Notes: generated by a model from the letters alone, not told the origin. Shown: positions 1 through 8,897, counted from the stretch's first letter. The stretch: DNA of 11,460 nt from Euperipatoides rowelli (GCA_003024985.2 PXIH01S0006531.1), one strand, 5' to 3'. Numbers and translations: made by a program.

Positions 1-800
1 CCTAAAAGCCATACTGGGCCTCTCTTCACTCCAATGAAAAGATAAAGAAATTATGAATAATAATAATGTGATATAAAAGACTATATTTAGCTAAATGCTA
101 ATAAATGTTCATTCTAAGCTAAACCTTTATTTTCAAATAATAATTTCATGAACTATCTTCAGATTGCATGCTTTTGTTTGGTTACCAGGGAAACCTAACT
201 GAAGTCAACACTAGGGGGAGCTACTATTGGGCTGACATCACCTAATCTACATGAAAGCAGATGCTAGGGGATGGCAACCTATAGAAAGTTTTTAAACAAA
301 CTTCAAAATGCTCCTAACAACCAAAAGGCTTAAAAGCTCTTGCCCGATTTTTGATGGCTGACAGAAGTCTGGCTCTTGCAACCAAAGAGCCGAAGAAAAT
401 AGTTTTGAACGCGGACTAAGTAATATTCTTTGGATGAACTCCGAAGGTATTTACTAAGTTTGCTTAATAAACTATTTCAATTCCCGTCTAAATTCATAGA
501 GATTCTATGAATTTCAGAACTAGTACTGCAAGTCATAATTTATTTAGCCCATCCACTAGTCTCAGTGAATACTGATCAATGTAAAATTTACCTCTGTACT
601 TTTCATGAACTGTCTCCAGTTTTAAAAGCATTTTAATTCATAATCCAAACTCTTTAATAAACCTTAGAGACACTTAATCTCCAGTGAAAGACATTATAAA
701 TTTTAAGAACCAGTTGGCTATATTCCAAACTCCCGTCCCTTCTCCCCCCTTTCTTTTCATAAAATATATTGCAATCAACAATATCCATCCTGAAATTAAT
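1..800. other. No recognisable gene; AT-rich flank
   Basis: I find no long open frame, splice-bounded exon or RNA gene in this stretch. It is AT-rich with scattered stops in all frames. The only clear structure is a short perfect hairpin at 371-391. The patch at about 205-400 is less AT-rich than its surroundings and looks like an old interspersed repeat, but I could not assign it to a family. Confidence 0.6.
371..391. repeat. Short perfect inverted repeat (7-bp arms)
   Basis: Arms GGCTCTT and AAGAGCC flank a 7-base loop (gcaacca). It lies in a GC-richer patch of otherwise AT-rich DNA and is probably part of an old repeat. There is no T-tract or other context that gives it a function. Confidence 0.6.
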
Positions 801-801
801 T

Positions 802-1895
802 TGTAAGGGGTAATTTTATTTATGACAATATGGGAAAGGTTATTAATGTTATTTTATTTTCTAAGCAAATAAAGATGTGTATTTGCTAAACGGACGCTTG
901 TTTGTGTATGTGCAGAGGCTAAGTAATGGAATGATATAAGTAGCTTTTAATCTTTCTACTCATGGGTGTCCTTTTCTAATGGTGTTGATAGGGGTGGTAC
1001 CAGTACCTTTCTATCAAGGGCAGGGATAATAAAGGGCTGGACCCCCTTTTACCTCTTTAGTCCTTGTCGNCCGGTTCGGACTGGAGTTTCATTAGGTTTT
1101 AGTTAGGCTACCTTCTTGTCTCGCATAAATGTGCTGGCTATTTAGCTATTGTGAGAGATTAAGCCTTAGCTGGCACAATATGCCATTTTTCGGTAATTAT
1201 CTTGTCCTTTGGGGCAACTGCTGTGTGCGTGTAGCCTACATGTAGATGTTATATTTGTGATTTCAGATATGGGTATTTGCATCTAAGTGTGTACAGTGGT
1301 TAATAATAAAGGCAAGGTAGTTATTCAGTGATTTCTCCCTGGGACTAACTTCTCCGATCTATGTCGGCCTGGATGTATTGGGATCTTAAGTGTCTTAACT
1401 GTCCTGCTTAAGTCAACCCAAGCTGAGGTTGCAGAGATAATAGAAGTTGTCTCAAGTTAGGATTACTGTCTAGTATTTGCGCTTTGCTATGGCACAAGTG
1501 CCGTTATTAGCTGTAAACAAGGTCTAGTCACTAAATGATGCTTACATAATGGAATAACTTTGTATTAGTAATGATATGAATGTTATCCTGTAAGTGGGCT
1601 CAGTTAGAGGCAGGACCCTCGCCTTAGTAGGTGCAATCAATACTGATTATGTGCATTTGACTTCCATGTGGGTGTAGGTCTATGCTGGCCTCGGAGACCC
1701 CGTCTCCCATGCTAGTGTAGGGTATGCCGACCTCGGAGCCAGGTGTTCATGATAGTAATAGATTGTGTCAAGCTAAGGTGTAAATTAGCTTATCTAATTC
1801 AATAGTATGTCTCGTGATAGAATAGAGTAAATATAAGGGGGAGGGAAGCTCTATGAGATAGGCTATTTCCAGTCCGACGAAGCCTTACTCTGACA
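802..1895 (+). mobile_element. Possible 5' LTR of a gypsy-like retroelement (borders tentative)
   Basis: The position fits a 5' LTR: non-coding DNA of about 1.1 kb, less AT-rich than its flanks, directly upstream of a candidate primer-binding site and a plus-strand gag remnant. A TGTAAGG start at 802 and a CTCTGACA end at 1895 would make imperfect TG...CA termini. No second LTR is present in the window, so the borders cannot be confirmed by self-comparison. A gap of 16 bases to the primer-binding site is longer than usual, which counts against this exact 3' border. One ambiguous base (n) lies at 1070. Confidence 0.35.
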
Positions 1896-1911
1896 AATGG
1901 GGATAAAATTT

Positions 1912-1930
1912 TGGTGCCATCACCAGGATA
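1912..1930 (+). other. Candidate primer-binding site of the LTR retroelement
   Basis: The sequence TGGTGCCATCACCAGGAT begins with TGG, the complement of a tRNA 3' CCA end, and lies between the putative LTR and gag. Its complement reads like a tRNA T-stem plus acceptor end finishing in CCA. I could not match it to a particular tRNA, so the assignment rests on position and the TGG start. The leader from here to the first gag ATG (2264) is about 330 bases, a normal length for such elements. Confidence 0.35.
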
Positions 1931-2263
1931 ATAAATTAGGGAAGGGCAGTCTGAAGTAGATTTTCGAGTCAGATTAGCTAAACTTTCAATTTTTTTTGAC
2001 AAATATGGTGGTCTAAATTTATTTATTAGATGATTCACTGAAGCGTCTACATGGCATGTCTAAATTTTAATCTACGTTATAAAATAATTTTCTTACGCCA
2101 TGTTGATGAGCCTCGAATATATATTTGCAGCGAATCATAGATTTGTTTCAATACAAAGTCTCGCAGATACACAGTCTATATTTTGAATTTTAATATTTTT
2201 GTGTAAAGTGTAATTTTGGAATAAGATAAATTTTATTAATTCTAAAATTCCTTTTTTGTAAAT

Positions 2264-3060
2264 ATGGCTGAAGGTGATAGTCATATAATTACTTTTAAGC
2301 CTCAAGAAATCTTGTCCAGTACAATGGCGGTCGAAGATCCGGATCCAGCGTCTGCAAGAAGAGTGGGTGATTCTTCCAACAACTTTCTCGAAACTTCTGA
2401 CAACAATGAATTAGAAAAAAGAGATAAACTAATAAAAGCATTGAGAGAGGAGTTAGGAGAGCAGGACNGTGCGATCGTGGGCTATAAGGGAATTATTAGT
2501 GAGTTAAAAGCCGAGTTAGCCGCCTCTATGTGCATGCACGAAGCTCTAGTATCCGAAAGGCCAACAAAACTGTCTGACTTTAACGTAACGAGACCACCAG
2601 CGCACAGGCCCGAGCAATTTGGTCCAAATAATAAGACATGCATAGGGGCCCAAACCTATACGATGCACGACATGAACTGATATAATCTTACCTAAGCTTA
2701 CCAGAGTAGGCTACGACTCCCCCACGCCAAACTTATGACCCTAATATTAACCCTAAAAACGTAGTATGCCAGATGCCAGACAATTGGCTAGGAGACAGTG
2801 GACATGATGCTTCCTTTGAACTAGCCACCTTCCAGCTTTTAGAGAGTGACATGTTCAGAATAGAATGTTTTATCATAGAATTTAGGGCACGCTACAAATG
2901 GCCTGACTCACAAGCACGTTCCATTTTAGAAAAAAGGATTGTAGGGAAGGCTAAGGTTGTATACATGGCTGGGCAGTCAAAATTATCTGACAATGGAAGA
3001 ACAGTTGTAAAACCTATGACGTCTATTCTCATTGCAATTAGACAAGGAACAGTCACGTAA
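2264..3060 (+). pseudogene. Degenerate gag of a Ty3/gypsy-like LTR retrotransposon
   Basis: Gag is the structural polyprotein that packages retroelement RNA. Two open pieces remain. The first (2264-2680, about 138 codons) starts at an ATG after an AT-rich leader. It has an acidic N-terminus, then a charged heptad-like segment around residues 48-90 (ELEKRDKLIKAL through ELKAELAAS) that should form a coiled coil. The second (from about 2707; first ATG 2773) has a capsid-like block, FRARYKWPDSQARSILEKR followed by VGKAKVVYMAG, matching the W...L...G.A helix pattern of gypsy capsids. Between them the coding sense moves through several frames (a run in frame 3 near 2679-2735, then frame 1), so there are at least two frameshifts. 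After 3060 no zinc knuckle, protease, RT or integrase is found, so the element is truncated. The codon at 2467 contains an n. The family call comes from recalled capsid patterns and is moderately sure. Confidence 0.65.
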
Positions 3061-3192
3061 ACTAAATCGCCACTGCTTGGAAATCAAAAAAATCTATTTA
3101 TTTCAATTAATGTGATAGTCATTGAATGTCACTCTCCATTTTGACAACAGGAGTATGGACACTTAAAGAGAGAAACTTTCAAATAAAAAAAA

Positions 3193-3298
3193 TTCTCCTA
3201 GTGTGTCAGATTACTCTTGCGAAAACTTTCGCATCATTAAAAAACTGCCAAGTATGAAAACTACAAAGTTTTTCTCTCCTAGTGTGTGCCTGGCTTAA
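3193..3298. mobile_element. One terminus of a TTAA-flanked DNA transposon (first copy)
   Basis: The block ends with TCTCCTAGTGTGTGC (3275-3289), then CTGGC, then TTAA (3295-3298). These 15 bases are a perfect reverse complement of 8718-8732, which is also set just inside a TTAA. The block starts with a second copy of the core, TTCTCCTAGTGTGT (3193-3206), and continues with a module (TAGTGTGTCA..TACTC..GAAAAC, then ACTTTC.ATCA) that recurs at 8776-8835. It is therefore a right-hand end, with the body extending leftward and now lost or unrecognisable. Superfamily is uncertain: TTAA sites suggest Kolobok or piggyBac, while TTA/TAA sites plus a Myb partner would suggest PIF/Harbinger. Confidence 0.6.
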
Positions 3299-3824
3299 CA
3301 AGAATGGTAAAATTTAACTATTTAGTGACAGCGATTGAAGAACTGTGCTGTATGCAAAATAATATTTTGATTTTTTTTTCTGAATTTTAAAGTTTTGATA
3401 AAACAAAATAACACTCTTTTGACAACTAAAATAAATAAATAATTAACAGCCTTAACTTAGGCAAAGATCAGATGTTCAAGAAATGGAGAATTTTTAAGTA
3501 TGCATAAGAATTGAAAAAAATTTAAAGGCATCTAGAATCCCATGTTAGATAAATTTAAGTAATTAAAATTAATTTAGGCATATTACTTCTTGTGTAAAAG
3601 TGAGAACCATTTTTTCACATCACTATTGGAACAATAAAAATAATAATAAAATGGTCCTTGCTACACTGTTAAAGATCTAATATAACAGTTGTTAAAAGCA
3701 TGCACTTGCTTTTTAAGACAAAAAAATTCTGAGAGTTAAGTTTTGACCTAATTGTTTTTGCACTCCCTGATTTAACTCATTTCTGACTTATACTCTTAAA
3801 ATGTCCACCTCTAAACATTATCGC
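3299..3824. other. AT-rich DNA with no recognisable feature
   Basis: No exon, open frame of note or repeat was recognised. It probably lies in an intron of the minus-strand MTP-like gene, because no exon downstream of 4314-4528 is visible in the window. Confidence 0.5.
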
Positions 3825-3860
<36 letters not shown>

Positions 3861-3861
3861 C

Positions 3862-3918
<57 letters not shown>
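3825..3918. repeat. (TAA)n microsatellite, about 31 units
   Basis: Ninety-four bases of TAA repeats with one imperfection (aacaacaat) near 3856-3863. Read on the minus strand it gives a run of isoleucine codons, which produces a meaningless open frame. Some non-LTR retrotransposons end in TAA repeats, so it may have started as such a tail, but no coding remnant is attached. Confidence 0.95.
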
Positions 3919-4190
3919 CAAAAATGAAGATGAACGACTCCACTGATAGGGGTTTGAGGCAGAGATGGAGCTGTGGCTGAAGGAATAATTGGTGAAGAAG
4001 GATCGGAGACAGGATCTCCTTGACACAAGATTCAAAGAGTGACTATGATTTGACATTGGAAGAGGCGTTGCTTTCCCCAACAACAGACCAACCACCCAAT
4101 TGGAAGAAATACCAGAATAGGGGAAAGAGGAGAAGGAATCAACTGAAGCAAAGATGCAGCAAGAAAAAAAAAAGACATTAAATTAAGAAA
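3919..4190. other. Purine-rich stretch (plus strand), unclassified
   Basis: The plus strand is strongly biased to A and G, for example around 3985-4020 and 4110-4175, and ends in an A11 run near 4164. An open frame exists on the minus strand here but continues straight into the TAA microsatellite and shows no domain. The stretch may be the 3' part of an old retroelement next to the TAA tract. I do not recognise a family. Confidence 0.4.
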
Positions 4191-4313
4191 TGAACTATAT
4201 AAATGATTGATATAAATACATTGTTTTTAAAATCGAGATTGTAAATTACGCTAATGATAACCAAAACTGTAAAAAATATAATTAAAAAAGATGAGAACAA
4301 CTAGATTTATTAC

Positions 4314-4528
4314 CTTAAGTCTTGATCATTTTCAGAAAGTTCTTTTAACCTGGATAGTAAGTATTTAGTTATTTCATAAGTGCTATTGTCACAGAGTTTG
4401 AGGATTATGTTCTGGACAAACTCTGGATTTGGTTTATTGATTAGCAAAAGTTCAGCAGCAGTAATTCTAGCCGTGGAATTAAACTGTCGACCTACTTGAT
4501 AATAAATTTTTTCAAGTGTTTTTTTCAC
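4314..4528 (-). CDS. MTP-like lipid-transfer protein, internal exon (third in the window)
   Basis: This exon encodes 71 complete residues plus two bases of the next codon. MTP is the endoplasmic-reticulum subunit, partnered with protein disulfide isomerase, that loads lipid onto apolipoprotein-B-type lipoproteins. It opens with VKKTLEKIYYQ. Joined to the ITDE that ends the previous exon, it reads ITDEVKKTLEKIYYQ; the human MTTP counterpart, from memory, is ITDEVKKTLNRIYHQ. Next come STARITAAELLL, the P/N-rich turn INKPNPEF and VQNIILKL, matching the helical repeats of the alpha-helical domain. The 3' splice site is TTTTAG|GTG (phase 0). The 5' splice site is CTTAAG|GTAATA (phase 2). An in-frame stop follows directly if the exon is read through. 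A vitellogenin or apolipophorin paralogue is possible, but the ITDEVKKTL match favours MTP. Confidence 0.85.
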
Positions 4529-5180
4529 CTAAAATTATAAATCATAGAAATGATTAATTAAATATTTAAATAATAATTAAAAACTATTTGTCATTTTTAT
4601 GTGATAGGTACATTATATGTAACATTAAGATGTATACTGTATTCTGTTTATGTTTTTATATACATATTTCAGCACACCACCAGAACTGCCTTTATTTCAT
4701 GTTTAGCTTTCATTAATTTAGACCAATAGGTCATACTTAGGTCACATGTTTTTTGACAACTCTTTTATCATTTATTATTACTGCAGAATTGAGAAAGAAA
4801 AGATTAAAGATAGTGAATGGAGATCTAAAAAGGATTCCTCATGTATAAATTACTCAGGAGAAAAATTTCCCCTGATGAATATTCTTGGAGGAAATAGAAA
4901 TTCAGCTTTTGCGAGTCACTTTTTCGTTCTTTAGCAAAACAAGATCTACAATATATGGATGGCCCCACTTTTACTGTTCTAGATTAAACAGGAAGTGAGA
5001 TCATTAGAATTTTCCGAACAACTTGTATACAGGAAGTAATGTACAGTAGATGACATGAATGAGAAATTAGAAGAAAAAATTCTAGAAAATAAATAAATAA
5101 CTAAAAATTTATATAAGCATATATACAGTATAAGTGTGGTAGATGGCATGGAGTGGATCATGGTGTAGCTTTCATTAGAT

Positions 5181-5555
5181 ATGTGACATCATATACTTAA
5201 AACAAAATTCCCAGAGTTGATAGTTTTATTATGTCATAGGTGGCTTTGGCACTTCAGACAAAAATCAGAAATTTGTAAAAATTGAAAAAAAATTCTAAGT
5301 ACTTTGCACATTGATCTGTGCACCTTAATGACTTCACATGTTTCAAAATTGGTATATATGTTGTCATCTATATATAGTACAAAAGCTCCTAAGATGTCAT
5401 AGGTGGATGTGGCACTTTGAAAAATTGAAAAATTATAAATTTGAAAGATATTCTAAGTATTTCACACAATGATCTGCACAACTTAATGACCTCACATCTG
5501 GTCACAAATCGGTACATGTGACATCACACACACCTAGAAAAAATGTACCAAAGCA
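5181..5555. repeat. Diverged tandem repeat, period about 163 bp
   Basis: ATGTCATAGGTGG starts one unit at 5231 and the next at 5394. Shared landmarks in the same order are GGCACTT, ATTCTAAGTA.TT, CACA.TGATCTG, CTTAATGAC.TCACAT, and a GGTA.AT.T plus TCA block near the end. A third, partial unit lies before 5231: ATATGTGACATCATA matches the tail ACATGTGACATCACA of the last unit. There is no coding capacity. It could be a short satellite array or a duplicated subrepeat of a larger element. Confidence 0.8.
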
Positions 5556-5919
5556 TGTGGTTCATGGGATACCTCATTAAAGTTCTACAACCTCCTTATT
5601 AAAATATCTTGAAAATTGCTGATTTTATTAACAAAATGATTAAACAGTATGTGTGGGAATCCTAGATCAACTACAATTGCTCCCTTTGATAAACAAATTG
5701 GAAATATTACTGCTCTTTACAATCCGACACATTTGAATTAAAAATTTAAAAAGCTGTATAAAAAATGTGATGGTAAATTATGAATATTAGTTAAAATTAA
5801 TAACACATTCGTAAAATCAAAAAAGTAAATCTGTAATACTTTAAACTAAACAATAGTTTTATTCTTATAAAATAAACAATACCGTATCAATAAAGGAAAT
5901 CGGAGATCTCTAGAAATAC

Positions 5920-6080
5920 CATACATAAACAAAGGCATTGTATGGGGCTCAGGGCAAAAAAATTTATGAGTCCCTTCAAGTAGCAAAAAAAAAATGGTTG
6001 CAGGTCTCTTTGGCGGACTCCTTGATTCACTACAGGCCCGGGTACTCTTGCCCCCCCCCCTCTCAATGTCCCTGTACATA
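5920..6080 (-). repeat. GC-richer interspersed-repeat remnant with a C10 tract
   Basis: This patch stands out from the intron by base composition and contains ten Cs at 6051-6060. On the minus strand it reads as a G-rich tract, then CAAGAGTACCCGGGCC, and further on TTTTTTGCCCTGAGCCCC. I recall similar GGGGCCC...TTTTTTGCCC blocks from the ends of some hAT-type transposons, but no terminal CAG...CTG pair or target duplication is visible. The 77-codon open frame across it has no domain and is not called. Confidence 0.3.
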
Positions 6081-6230
6081 AAGCTGGGGTATTGAAAACA
6101 TACAGTATGGTAACTTTAAATTTAATAAAAACAAATGATTAATGGATTAAAATTATGAATTACAAAATTTATGATTTAATTAAACAATAACTATAGTATA
6201 CCTTTTATATAGTTTATAAGATTAACTTAC

Positions 6231-6440
6231 CTCATCGGTTATATACTTTTTAGGAATTCTTTGCAAAGCTTGTATAGATTCAATAGCAAAGTGATCATTT
6301 TTAATCATGTACTCCAGGAGGACTGGAATTGCAGTAGGTAAACCAGCATTGGAGAAAGCTCTAATATATTGGAGCTGGCAAGCCTCACTTTCACAATTTT
6401 TTAATTTTTGAGTAACTGTCTCTTCAAACTCATGAACTAA
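6231..6440 (-). CDS. MTP-like lipid-transfer protein, internal exon (second in the window)
   Basis: Exactly 70 codons, phase 0 at both ends, fully open. It belongs to the alpha-helical domain of the large lipid-transfer protein family. Residues 25-43 (YIRAFSNAGLPTAIPVLLE) match the conserved helix-turn motif of the family; human MTTP, from memory, has ALGNA....TIPTLL here. The exon ends ITDE, which completes the ITDEVKKTL signature with the next exon. Two AGs lie at the 3' splice site (TTGTTAG|TTAG). The upstream one is chosen because only it gives phase 0, matching the preceding exon; the downstream AG would shift the frame. The 5' splice site is GAG|GTAAGT. There are two cysteines, C14 and C21, six residues apart in NCESEAC. 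No frameshift or stop is present, so the gene looks intact here. Confidence 0.85.
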
Positions 6441-7346
6441 CTAACAAACAAAATATTAGATTAAGATCTAAATTAGGCTTTATTATTAAGACAGGCATTA
6501 AAATTAGTTTTTAATAAAATATGCTATCATCTAATTCTAAGGAAAGAAAAAAAAGAGAGAGAGATTCATTATTGTATACTTACAGTGATTCTATACACTA
6601 GTGCCTTCTAGGCAGAAATAAATAAACTATAAAATTAATAAGTTGCTAGTATTTATTTTTCTTTCACTAGAAGTCATTAATATAAACAAAATGGAATTAA
6701 CTTGACATCTTTGTTATTTTAGTATTTCGAATGTTAAATGTTTTAAAATTGACAGTTTTCCTCTAATTTTGAAATGTTTGGATTAGATTTAGTTCTCACA
6801 AAAATCTGTATAGGCCTAATATTGTACAGGTTGAACAACTGCAGAAACAAAAAGTTATAATCTAAACCAGCACTTCTTAAAACTTTTTTGTACATGGACT
6901 CTTTTACATATTAAAAAAAAATTGAGAACCCCTTTTATAAACTTAAAAATTTTTAGGAATCCCTTCTTAAAAATTAGACTTTTTTTCTAAAAAAAAATAA
7001 GTAATAATTTATACATTACAAAAAGAAAACTTAATAGAAAAAGTTGGTAGAGATCACAAAATTATACACAATAAACATAAAAAAATATATCTACAAAAAA
7101 AAAAAATTAAATACCTTTCACCCTCCAAAATTATAATTATTATTTTAATAACATATCATGCAAAAAAAAAAAAAAAAATACTTTTATACTTTTTTAAAAA
7201 GTAGACCCTATACTACATAATGCTAATACATTTAAAATTGCATGTGTATTGAACAGTACTAAATCTGATGGGAAAAAAAGCATCTTATTTCAATAATCTG
7301 TACTCATACATCACTTCAACATTTATTTTTAAATATATTGTTTTCG

Positions 7347-7366
7347 CTCTCTCTCTCTCTCTCTCT
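7347..7366. repeat. (CT)10 microsatellite
   Basis: Ten perfect CT units inside the hAT-like element and the large intron. No interruption is visible. Confidence 0.95.
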
Positions 7367-7500
7367 ACTGGCTTTTGAAAGCACAATTATCAATTATGGA
7401 CTATGACTAATATTTCTAAATTTTAGACTTTGAAAATTTTCAATGCCGTCTTTTATAGAATTTCACTAATGCATTTTTGAGTAAAAAAGTATGTCTCAAT

Positions 7501-7588
7501 GAGGTGATTATTAGATATATGACAATTGTTTGGTTTATGAGGTGATTATTAGATATATGACAATTGTTTGGTTTATGAGGTGATTATT
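7501..7588. repeat. Tandem repeat: two identical 38-bp units plus a partial third
   Basis: Units at 7501-7538 and 7539-7576 are identical. They start GAGGTGATTATT and end GTTTGGTTTAT. A third copy keeps only the first 12 bases (7577-7588). Perfect identity in an otherwise decayed region indicates a recent duplication, possibly variable between individuals. Confidence 0.95.
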
Positions 7589-8130
7589 GATTTATGGTTA
7601 CAAAAATTATGATTTTATGTCTGGTATAAAGGATTAAAAGTTACATGTTGAATCTAGTAGGTTCAACTACCTATTGATTGGTTCTATAAATATGATTGCA
7701 TAGCAAAGCAGCACATATGGTTTTCATATACCTAATAATCTTAATCAGCAGATATTTTATTAATCCTAAGTATTGGATTGAAGACTAATATCTACTTCCC
7801 AGCCAGGGTTCCACGGAAGGTTGCAATACATTTTAAGTTTACTTTATCTTTGATTATATGTTTTTTTTTTATAAAAAATACTTTTTTTTTTTCAATTAAA
7901 AAATTATTTATCAAATTTGGTGTAAAATTTAAACTTCAGCACAATCACCACCATACCATATTGTGTGATTATTCCATTACCGATTTTAGGATTTTTCTAA
8001 TAGCAAATGTAGAAAATGTATGCTTCTTTTTTTTTTCACCACAAACATCAAATAAATACTAAAAAAAAAAAGTCTTATCAAATAATTTGGGAAGGGGGGT
8101 GTTAATGTTATGCCCATGGATGACAAGATT
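7589..8130. other. AT-rich stretch, no gene recognised
   Basis: Several T8-T9 and A-rich tracts, for example around 7860-7890 and 8025-8070, lie inside the hAT-like element. A 94-codon open frame starting at 7778 is rich in F, I and K purely from these T and A runs and has no recognisable domain. Confidence 0.5.
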
Positions 8131-8839
8131 AGGGTAGCCTTTAAATTTAATTATTTAATTTAGGTAGCCCTGGAATCACATTTGAGTAACACTGCTGTAG
8201 ACAAAACTTTTTTTGGCAAGATGGTATCTTTTCCAAAAATTATTTTATTTACTAAAAAATTAGCAATTTTAATTATATTAATTTTTTTAGGTCAATATTT
8301 TAATATAACATAAAATAATTCCACCATAGTATTCTGTACATAGATAAAATAAAATTTTGTAAAAAATAATTTCCAAAGCACTAAATATACAGTTTGCAAA
8401 ATTAATTAAATTTGATTATAAATAACCAGCAATAATATGTCTAACATTTAATATCAATATTGACATTAGCACAATCGTTAATAAACTATCTGAATACGGC
8501 TTAAAATGTTTCAGAATCTTATAATTTATGACACACAAGGCCTAAACAATATTTTCCAATTCCTTGTTACATTTCCCAAATAACAATAATATGGTCTCCA
8601 TAATGATTTCTCCAAATTTTAAATTATGTTAGTTCCCACTAGTCCTTGAATTTTTTTTTAAAAAATTATTATTTAAGGAGAAATACTTTCCTTGAGATAG
8701 GAACTGATTTAAGGCTAGCACACACTAGGAGAAATTCTCCTCAAAGCATCAAAGAATTGTACTCCGAAGGTAAAAACTCTAGTGTGTCAAAATACTCCAG
8801 AGAAAACCAGACTTCGAGGAGAACACTTTCATCACTTTC

Positions 8840-8864
8840 AAAAGTAGACCTCTGGTCTACTTTT
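8840..8864. repeat. Perfect 11-bp hairpin with 3-base loop
   Basis: AAAAGTAGACC, then TCT, then GGTCTACTTTT. It lies within the subterminal part of the TTAA-flanked transposon. Transcribed on the plus strand it would be a stable stem ending in a U-rich run. It may be a structural or transposase-binding subterminal repeat. Confidence 0.85.
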
Positions 8865-8897
8865 TTAATAATTTCTCCTCGGAGTCAAAGTTCGCAG

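Larger units (their letters stand above)
4529..6230 (-). other. Intron between MTP-like exons (1702 bp)
   Basis: The donor at the 6231 exon edge is GAG|GTAAGT, a near-perfect 5' splice site. The acceptor at 4529-4530 is AG preceded by a T-rich stretch. Both flanking exon edges are phase 0, so the frame is kept. The interior holds a diverged tandem repeat (5181-5555) and a GC-richer repeat scrap (about 5920-6080). The short open frames at 4746-4934 and 4979-5161 show nothing recognisable. Confidence 0.8.
6868..8194. mobile_element. Old non-autonomous hAT-like DNA transposon (probable)
   Basis: The left end begins CAGCACTTCTTAAAACTTTT and continues with CATGGACTC and TTGAGAACCCC, the layout of the well-known hAT family whose ends read CAG.G.TTCTCAA...GGACCCC. 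The right end, read inward from 8194 on the minus strand, is CAGTGTTACTCAAATGTG, also hAT-like. The 8 bases outside each end are atctaaac and ctgtagac: 5 of 8 match and both fit the hAT target pattern nTnnnnAn. The two ends are only loosely alike, so they could be ends of two different hAT elements. No transposase remnant was found. The inside is AT-rich with long A and T runs, a (CT)10 and a 38-bp tandem repeat. Confidence 0.5.

Noticed and set aside
205-400. Possible relatedness between the 205-400 patch and the 10532-10747 insert (CTAGG.GG.GCT and CTC.TGCC.GATTTTT motifs in opposite orientation)
   Set aside because: The shared motifs are short and not in a consistent order, so I cannot support a common repeat family by eye.
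1799-2038. 79-codon minus-strand open frame
   Set aside because: It is antisense across the putative LTR end, primer-binding site and leader of the retroelement and has no recognisable domain.
3811-4095. 94-codon minus-strand open frame with a long isoleucine run
   Set aside because: The isoleucines are just the (TAA)n microsatellite read on the other strand; the remaining part shows no domain and no splice signals compatible with the MTP-like gene.
4120-4185. Polypyrimidine tract followed by AG on the minus strand as the acceptor of the next MTP exon
   Set aside because: Joined to the phase-2 end of the 4314 exon it gives an immediate stop (AGT TGA) and no similarity to the expected MTP continuation.
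4746-5161. Two short open frames in the intron (4746-4934 plus, 4979-5161 minus)
   Set aside because: Composition is what AT-rich DNA gives by chance; no domain, no splice-bounded exon, no homologue recognised.
5846-6079. 77-codon minus-strand open frame
   Set aside because: It crosses the C10 tract and a GC-richer repeat scrap; the reading shows no domain.
7650-7680. GGTTCAACTAC motif resembling a tRNA T-loop
   Set aside because: No cloverleaf, acceptor stem or upstream A-box pairs with it; it does not support a tRNA or tRNA-derived SINE.
7778-8062. 94-codon plus-strand open frame rich in F, I and K
   Set aside because: It is produced by T and A homopolymers inside the hAT-like element; hydrophobic runs here are not credible membrane segments.
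3193-8732. Single 5.5 kb transposon bounded by the two matching termini
   Set aside because: The termini point outward from the interval (right end at 3298, left end at 8709), so they cannot be the two ends of one element spanning it.
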